Positions 43,781-47,949 of a DNA stretch of 47,949 bases are shown here, piece by piece. This stretch comes from Lentimicrobiaceae bacterium. GTDB taxonomy: Bacteria; Bacteroidota; Bacteroidia; Bacteroidales; F082. Position 1 is the stretch's first letter, and the number at the start of each line of letters is the position of its first letter. Both the position numbers and the translations under genes were made by a program. The DNA lies in NCBI GenBank assembly GCA_015061295.1, contig SUWU01000019.1:1-47949 (forward strand), given 5' to 3'. The notes under the pieces are model-generated. The model saw only the letters and a program-made list of their open reading frames with translations, did no database searches and was not told where the DNA came from.

Positions 43781-44929
43781 CTACACTCTATCCCAACTTA
43801 CGAGTTCTCCATCGGTGGTTTTCATGGAATTACCACCTCCGAATATCACGGTTTTGTGTTCAGCATCGGCATGTGACAAATTAGCCCAATAATTCAATCC
43901 TTTAAAATAATTCATGTTAAATGTCGCTCCCGACTTAATCTCGTAAGCAAAGATTTCGTTATCTTTATTTTGAATCAAATCTACTTCATTTCCATTGCTA
44001 TCTCGCCAGAAAGTAAAATCGGGATTTCTACCACTATTCAACTCTTTCTTTATTAGCTCGTTGATAATCATATTCTCGAACAACTCTCCTCTGAGATAAT
44101 GTGTCGCGAGCTGTGATGCCGAATTAATCTCCAACAAAGAGCAAAGCAATCCTGTATCATAAAAATATAGTTTTGGAGTCTTAACTAGTCTTTTTGAGAA
44201 ATTTTTATAATCTGGTTTCAAAAGATAAACGATATAACATTGTTCAAGTATCGACAGCCAAGATTGAACTGTTGGTTCTGTAATGCCACACTCATTAGCC
44301 AACGAAGCCTTATTCAAAAGTTGACCGATTCTCCCTGCACACAATTTTATAAATTTGATAAACAACGACAAATCTCCTATCTGCTTGATATTGCGTACAT
44401 CGCGTTCTACGTATGTCTTTATATAATTGGGATAATAATCAGTAGGATTTATATCCTTGTCATAGATGCGAGGATAGCCTCCATAAAAAATTTGTTCGTT
44501 GATATTATCCTTGTTAATATTTGCATTTCGCATTTCAGCATTTGAGAAAGGAAGCAAATTTAATATCCCGACCCTGCCAGCAAGACTCTCATCAACAGAC
44601 GACATCAACAATATATTTTGCGAGCCTGTCAAGATATACATTCCCTCCTTATTGGCGTTGTCTGTATGCGTTTGAAGATACGAAAGAATTGACGGTTCTT
44701 TCTGAACCTCATCGATTATTACTTTATCAGGATAAGTCTTTATAAAACCGCGAGGATCTTCTTTAGCGAAATTACGTACATCCATATCAGAAAACGATAT
44801 ATATGTATAATCAGGGAAAGCCATCTTCACCAAAGTAGATTTTCCCGACTGACGAGGCCCTGTTATTAATACAAACGGGAACTTTTTCGACAGTTCTACA
44901 ACTTTTGAATGAATATCTCGATTTATCAT
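43781..44929 (-). CDS. AAA ATPase with DUF4143 domain
   Basis: A 382-aa protein of the AAA_14-DUF4143 family. Walker A G-P-R-Q-S-G-K-S-T is at 24-32, Walker B V-I-I-D-E-V-Q at 70-76 and the sensor-like L-T-G-S-Q at 97-101. The DUF4143 region contains a winged-helix part and a nuclease-fold signature, N-E-V-D-L-I...Y-E-I-K-S-G (about residues 320-340). Such genes are common, mobile and of unknown function. The -7 box and the start codon are both covered by a perfect 20-nt palindrome, which suggests autoregulation. No partner gene is adjacent on the same strand. Confidence 0.9.
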   Translation of the reverse strand: MINRDIHSKVVELSKKFPFVLITGPRQSGKSTLVKMAFPDYTYISFSDMDVRNFAKEDPRGFIKTYPDKVIIDEVQKEPSILSYLQTHTDNANKEGMYILTGSQNILLMSSVDESLAGRVGILNLLPFSNAEMRNANINKDNINEQIFYGGYPRIYDKDINPTDYYPNYIKTYVERDVRNIKQIGDLSLFIKFIKLCAGRIGQLLNKASLANECGITEPTVQSWLSILEQCYIVYLLKPDYKNFSKRLVKTPKLYFYDTGLLCSLLEINSASQLATHYLRGELFENMIINELIKKELNSGRNPDFTFWRDSNGNEVDLIQNKDNEIFAYEIKSGATFNMNYFKGLNYWANLSHADAEHKTVIFGGGNSMKTTDGELVSWDRV

Positions 44930-44953
44930 TGCATAAAATTTTATGCAAATATA
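44929..44953 (-). promoter_or_regulatory. Promoter and palindromic operator of the AAA/DUF4143 gene
   Basis: The minus-strand -7 box TATATTTG (44953-44946) overlaps the perfect palindrome TTGCATAAAATTTTATGCAA (44929-44948), whose other end contains the first base of the ATG. A protein bound here would block both transcription start and the start codon region. Confidence 0.7.
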
Positions 44954-45102
44954 AAATATTATTTTAGAATTACATAAAAAATATGAAAATATAAAATAAA
45001 AACTTCAAAAAAATTCTGAGATTTTAAGTTCTGAGTTTCTTAGGTTTTGCAAAAGTCTATTATCAAGAGATAACAAATTTCTCCATTTAGAAACTTAAAG
45101 AT

Positions 45103-45141
45103 TGAAAAAAATAGAGTCCCCGAAATTTCGAGGACTCTATT
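45103..45141 (-). terminator. Intrinsic terminator of metK
   Basis: A ten-bp stem pairs AATAGAGTCC with GGACTCTATT; the loop is itself largely palindromic (CGAAATTTCG). A T-tract follows on the minus strand. The heptamer array separates it from the metK stop codon. Confidence 0.9.
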
Positions 45142-45145
45142 TCCA

Positions 45146-45173
45146 TTTAGTCTTTCGTCATTAGACTTTAGAC
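45146..45173. repeat. Heptamer array, four units, 3' of metK
   Basis: The plus-strand 7-mers TTTAGTC, TTTCGTC, ATTAGAC, TTTAGAC end 2 nt from the metK stop codon (45176-45178). They match the array after the distant ompH gene (1059-1086) unit for unit with few changes. Confidence 0.92.
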
Positions 45174-45175
45174 TA

Positions 45176-46468
45176 TCATATTCCCAAAGTCTTCTTGATA
45201 TCTTCAACGGCGTCTAATTTTTCCCAAGAGAAAAGCTCGACGTTTTTGTAAATCTTACCGTCTTCTTTGAAAGTGTCTTTATCTTCGTAGAACACTTCTA
45301 CTTTCTCAACTCTTGGGTCGCGACCGAAGTGACCGTAAGATGCTGTTGCTTCGAAGATAGGATTCTTCAAACCGAAGCGTTTTACTATAGCGTAAGGACG
45401 TAAGTCGAATAATTCTTTAAGTTTCTCTGCTATCACTGCATCACTTACTTTCTTACCGTTAGCGTCTTTAACATGAGACGTTCCATTTGTGTTTACGTAG
45501 AAACCTACAGGTTGTGCCACGCCGATAGCGTAAGCTATTTGAACCAAAGCCTCGTCGCAAGCACCAGAAGCGACTAAGTTCTTGGCGATATGACGTGCTG
45601 CGTAAGCTGCTGAACGATCGACCTTTGAAGAGTCTTTACCAGAGAAAGCGCCGCCACCATGAGCACCGCGACCGCCGTAAGTATCAACGATAATCTTTCT
45701 TCCTGTGAGACCTGTGTCGCCATGAGGACCGCCGATAACGAACTTGCCTGTTGGATTGACAAAGAGTTTCATATCAGGTTTGAAAAGGAGCTTCACGCGT
45801 TGAGGCAAAAGCTTCTTGACTCTTGGAATGAGGATTGTTCTCACGTCATGTTCGATAGCCTTTATCATAGCTTCGTCGTCTTCAAGAAATTCGTCATGTT
45901 GTGTTGAGATGACGATAGTGTCGATGCGAAGAGGTTTCCAGTTAGGACCATATTCTACCGTGACTTGCGACTTAGCGTCAGGACGAAGATATTTCATTTT
46001 CTTACCTTCACGACGAATCTGCGATAGTTCGTGTAACAATATGTGAGACAACTCTATTGAAAGAGGCATATAGTCGTCAGTTTCCTTACAAGCGAAGCCG
46101 AACATCATACCTTGGTCGCCAGCACCTTGTTCTTCATCTTTCTTACGTTCAACGCCGCGGTTAATATCTTGAGATTGCTCATGAATAGCTGAAATGATAC
46201 CGCATGACTTTCCGTCGAATTGATATTCTGCTTTATTGTAACCTATACGTTCGATGACGCGACGAGCTGTCTTTTGAATATCAACATAACCGGAAGATTT
46301 CACCTCTCCTGCGATGACAGCGAGACCTGTCGTGACTAAAGTTTCGCAAGCGACTTTTGATTCAGGATCTTGACGAAGCATTTCGTCTAAGACAGCATCG
46401 GAAATTTGGTCAGCCACTTTATCTGGATGACCTTCAGAAACTGATTCTGATGTGAAGTAATAACCCAT
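45176..46468 (-). CDS. metK: S-adenosylmethionine synthetase
   Basis: A 430-aa enzyme that makes S-adenosylmethionine from methionine and ATP. The family opening [18 protein letters not shown] is at 7-24, with the catalytic His14. [10 protein letters not shown] and [13 protein letters not shown] follow, then the P-loop-like G-G-G-A-F-S-G-K-D. The extra length relative to E. coli is usual for Bacteroidota. The stop codon TGA is followed at once by TAG. The predicted promoter leaves a leader of about 135 nt, unusually long for this window. Confidence 0.97.
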   Translation of the reverse strand: MGYYFTSESVSEGHPDKVADQISDAVLDEMLRQDPESKVACETLVTTGLAVIAGEVKSSGYVDIQKTARRVIERIGYNKAEYQFDGKSCGIISAIHEQSQDINRGVERKKDEEQGAGDQGMMFGFACKETDDYMPLSIELSHILLHELSQIRREGKKMKYLRPDAKSQVTVEYGPNWKPLRIDTIVISTQHDEFLEDDEAMIKAIEHDVRTILIPRVKKLLPQRVKLLFKPDMKLFVNPTGKFVIGGPHGDTGLTGRKIIVDTYGGRGAHGGGAFSGKDSSKVDRSAAYAARHIAKNLVASGACDEALVQIAYAIGVAQPVGFYVNTNGTSHVKDANGKKVSDAVIAEKLKELFDLRPYAIVKRFGLKNPIFEATASYGHFGRDPRVEKVEVFYEDKDTFKEDGKIYKNVELFSWEKLDAVEDIKKTLGI

Positions 46469-46609
46469 ACAAATTAATTTAATTAGTTAGCAAATTATTT
46501 AAATAAATTTGCGGAGAGTTTGTGATTGTAAAATGTTAGGAAAAAAACATTGTTTTAGCATTTTTTTCTTGTGGTTGCAATCAATCAAATCTTTCCACGT
46601 TTATGTTTG

Positions 46610-46617
46610 CAAAGATA
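46610..46617 (-). promoter_or_regulatory. -7 box for metK
   Basis: On the minus strand it reads TATCTTTG, 142 nt upstream of the metK ATG. No closer TAnnTTTG box was found in the leader. No clear TTG at -33. Confidence 0.5.
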
Positions 46618-46661
46618 CGATAGTTTTTTCAAATAGAGTAACATTTTTAGTAGAAAAATAT

Positions 46662-46669
46662 TATTTTTG
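46662..46669 (+). promoter_or_regulatory. -7 box for gldA
   Basis: TATTTTTG lies 19 nt before the ATG at 46688, a typical position for this window. It also shows that the longer frame opening at 46667 is not the start. Confidence 0.65.
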
Positions 46670-46687
46670 CAAAACAAAAAAATCAGT

Positions 46688-47593
46688 ATGTCGATAATAG
46701 TTCAAAACGTTACAAAACAATACGATACGCAGTTAGCACTCAATAATGTTTCATTAGAGATTGGCATGGGAGAGATTGTTGGATTATTAGGTCCCAACGG
46801 AGCAGGAAAATCCACATTGATGAAGATAATAACCTGTTTCATTCCTCCGACCGAAGGCACTGTCACTGTTGAAGGCTTTGACATCTGGGAACAATCGATG
46901 GAAGTCAGAAAACGCGTCGGATATTTGCCGGAGCATAATCCTTTATATTTAGACATGTATGTCAAAGAATATTTAGAATTTATTGCTGGCATACATCACA
47001 TCACTGGGCAGGAAGCCACAAAACGCATCGATGAGATGATAGAGATGACAGGCTTAGGCGTTGAGAAACACAAGAAAATCGGTGCATTATCGAAAGGTTA
47101 TAGGCAACGTGTAGGCTTAGCGCAAGCAATGATACATAATCCATCAGTATTGATTTTAGACGAACCGACATCAGGTCTTGATCCGAACCAACTTATTGAC
47201 ATAAGAAATTTAATAAAGAATTTAGGAAAAGAAAAGACGGTTTTATTATCGACGCACATCATGCAGGAAGTCGAGGCGCTTTGCGACAGGGTTATTATTA
47301 TTAATAAAGGTGTAGTCGTTGCCAACGACAATATTGAGAACTTAACTAAGGAATCTGACAATGTTTTGATCGTTGAGTTTGACGATACTGTCACGATGGA
47401 GATGTTAAGAAACATCGTAGGATTAAAGCAAGCCAAGTCGATAAAAGACAACCATTGGATTTTGGAGCCTAAAGGCGATTTAGACATAAGGCAAGATCTG
47501 ATGCGTTGGGCTATTAATAATAATGTTATCATTAAAAGTATGCAGAGAGAGGAAATGAGTATTGAAGAAAGTTTCCAAAGGTTGACGAAGTGA
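46688..47593 (+). CDS. gldA: ABC transporter ATP-binding protein, GldA family
   Basis: About 301 aa from the ATG at 46688. Walker A G-P-N-G-A-G-K-S-T is at about 38-46, the signature L-S-K-G-Y-R-Q-R-V-G near 137 and Walker B V-L-I-L-D-E-P-T-S-G-L-D near 156. The C-terminal extension (about 220-301) is as in GldA, the ATPase of the gliding-associated GldA-F-G exporter. No GldF or GldG gene follows here and the next gene is rplM, so it could serve another ABC-2-type export system. Gliding cannot be inferred from this gene alone. Confidence 0.87.
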   Translation: MSIIVQNVTKQYDTQLALNNVSLEIGMGEIVGLLGPNGAGKSTLMKIITCFIPPTEGTVTVEGFDIWEQSMEVRKRVGYLPEHNPLYLDMYVKEYLEFIAGIHHITGQEATKRIDEMIEMTGLGVEKHKKIGALSKGYRQRVGLAQAMIHNPSVLILDEPTSGLDPNQLIDIRNLIKNLGKEKTVLLSTHIMQEVEALCDRVIIINKGVVVANDNIENLTKESDNVLIVEFDDTVTMEMLRNIVGLKQAKSIKDNHWILEPKGDLDIRQDLMRWAINNNVIIKSMQREEMSIEESFQRLTK

Positions 47594-47594
47594 G

Positions 47595-47631
47595 ACAATA
47601 TTTTTTAAAAAATAATTTTATAACATATTGT
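47595..47631 (+). terminator. Weak hairpin after gldA
   Basis: ACAATAT (47595-47601) and ATATTGT (47625-47631) pair, with a T/A palindrome inside and TTTTAT after. It is AT-only apart from one pair per arm, so it is a weak candidate. Its right arm overlaps the TTG of the rplM promoter. Confidence 0.4.
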
Positions 47632-47658
47632 TTTATAAGAAAAAAAAATTTAATTTTG
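47628..47658 (+). promoter_or_regulatory. Promoter of rplM
   Basis: TTG at 47628-47630, a 20-nt spacer, then TAATTTTG at 47651-47658. The rplM ATG is 62 nt further on, a longer leader than most in this window, as often seen for ribosomal-protein operons. Confidence 0.75.
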
Positions 47659-47720
47659 CACCCGTTTTATACGTATAGAAAACAAATGTTGAACAAACAG
47701 CATAATTTATTATTAATCAA

Positions 47721-47949
47721 ATGGATACATTAAGTTACAAAACAATTAGTGTCAACAAAGAGAATGCCAACAAGAAGTGGTATATCGTTGACGCTGAGGG
47801 CCAGACTTTAGGTAGATTAGCTTCTGAAGTAGCACAGGTCCTTAGAGGTAAGAGGAAGACATGCTTTACTCCCCACAGTGATTGTGGCGACAATGTCATA
47901 ATTATCAATGCCGAGAAAGTCGTCCTCACCGGCAAAAAATTAACAGAGA
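47721..47949 (+). CDS. rplM: 50S ribosomal protein L13 (5' part, cut by window end)
   Basis: The frame from the ATG at 47721 stays open to the window end and encodes 76 residues: [12 protein letters not shown], then [25 protein letters not shown], and [19 protein letters not shown]. This is the conserved first half of L13, a large-subunit assembly protein. rpsI (S9) normally follows and would lie outside the window. Confidence 0.95.
   Translation, partial: MDTLSYKTISVNKENANKKWYIVDAEGQTLGRLASEVAQVLRGKRKTCFTPHSDCGDNVIIINAEKVVLTGKKLTE

Noticed and set aside
43781..44929. Toxin-antitoxin or defence module around the AAA/DUF4143 gene
   Set aside because: The palindromic promoter is suggestive, but no small partner gene, nuclease or methylase gene is adjacent; both neighbours are ordinary genes.
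46469..46609. SAM riboswitch in front of metK
   Set aside because: The leader is long enough, but I could not draw a SAM-I or SAM-II core by eye; kept only as a finding about the long leader.
46667..46687. Seven-residue extension of GldA
   Set aside because: The upstream ATG overlaps the -7 box; the ATG at 46688 gives the normal family start.

Overview
The window comes from a low-GC bacterium of the phylum Bacteroidota, most likely order Bacteroidales. The evidence is the gene set (BamA with two OmpH/Skp chaperones, a PorG-like DUF6089 barrel, a DUF2723 glycosyltransferase, a GldA-type ABC ATPase, FISUMP and CarboxypepD_reg-like domains, lipoproteins with S-C lipoboxes) and the promoter grammar. 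At least seventeen intergenic sites carry the Bacteroidota -7 box TAnnTTTG, several with a TTG about 19-20 nt upstream, and starts lack Shine-Dalgarno sequences. I cannot name a genus. Almost all of the window is core genome; no phage, CRISPR array, rRNA or intact insertion sequence is visible.

Layout. 1-357 is a non-coding entry region with a 19-bp hairpin. 358-939 is a small exported CarboxypepD_reg-like protein. 1092-9947 (minus) is an envelope-biogenesis block, read rsgA, an Omp85 protein, nadK, porG-like, uppS, bamA, ompH, ompH. dprA (minus) is divergent from a MurG-like glycosyltransferase gene and lgt (plus). A DUF2723 membrane glycosyltransferase (minus) lies next. tRNA-Gln then precedes rimP-nusA-infB-oxyR (plus). 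22555-23296 holds hexamer arrays and a 497-bp insertion-sequence relic. Next on the minus strand are a small lipoprotein, a transglutaminase-fold lipoprotein with purA, a bifunctional Rel/SpoT gene, a FISUMP lipoprotein and gap. lepA (plus) converges on a GH2 beta-mannosidase and cutC (minus). mutS2 (plus) is followed by three poorly known envelope genes. An AAA/DUF4143 ATPase and metK (minus) and gldA and the start of rplM (plus) end the window.

How the genes fit together. The 1-10 kb block builds the outer membrane: undecaprenyl diphosphate synthesis, periplasmic chaperones and barrel insertion. lgt supports the many lipoproteins. tRNA-Gln/rimP/nusA/infB recalls the E. coli metY-rimP-nusA-infB operon, with the peroxide sensor oxyR attached 2 nt after infB.

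The most unusual signal is in the spaces between genes. Seven minus-strand genes (ompH, ompH, bamA, transglutaminase, purA, gap, metK) have a tandem array of degenerate 7-nt units starting at or within a few nt of the stop codon. In my register the arrays have four or eight units, and in several genes they fill the space between stop codon and terminator. Two plus-strand genes (the 358 gene and oxyR) have arrays of 6-nt units whose first TGA is the stop codon, so TGA recurs in frame every second codon. Related 6-, 7- and 8-nt arrays sit just upstream of the promoters of lepA, mutS2 and the 11349 glycosyltransferase gene. I do not recognise this as a described system; replication-slippage relics are the null explanation.
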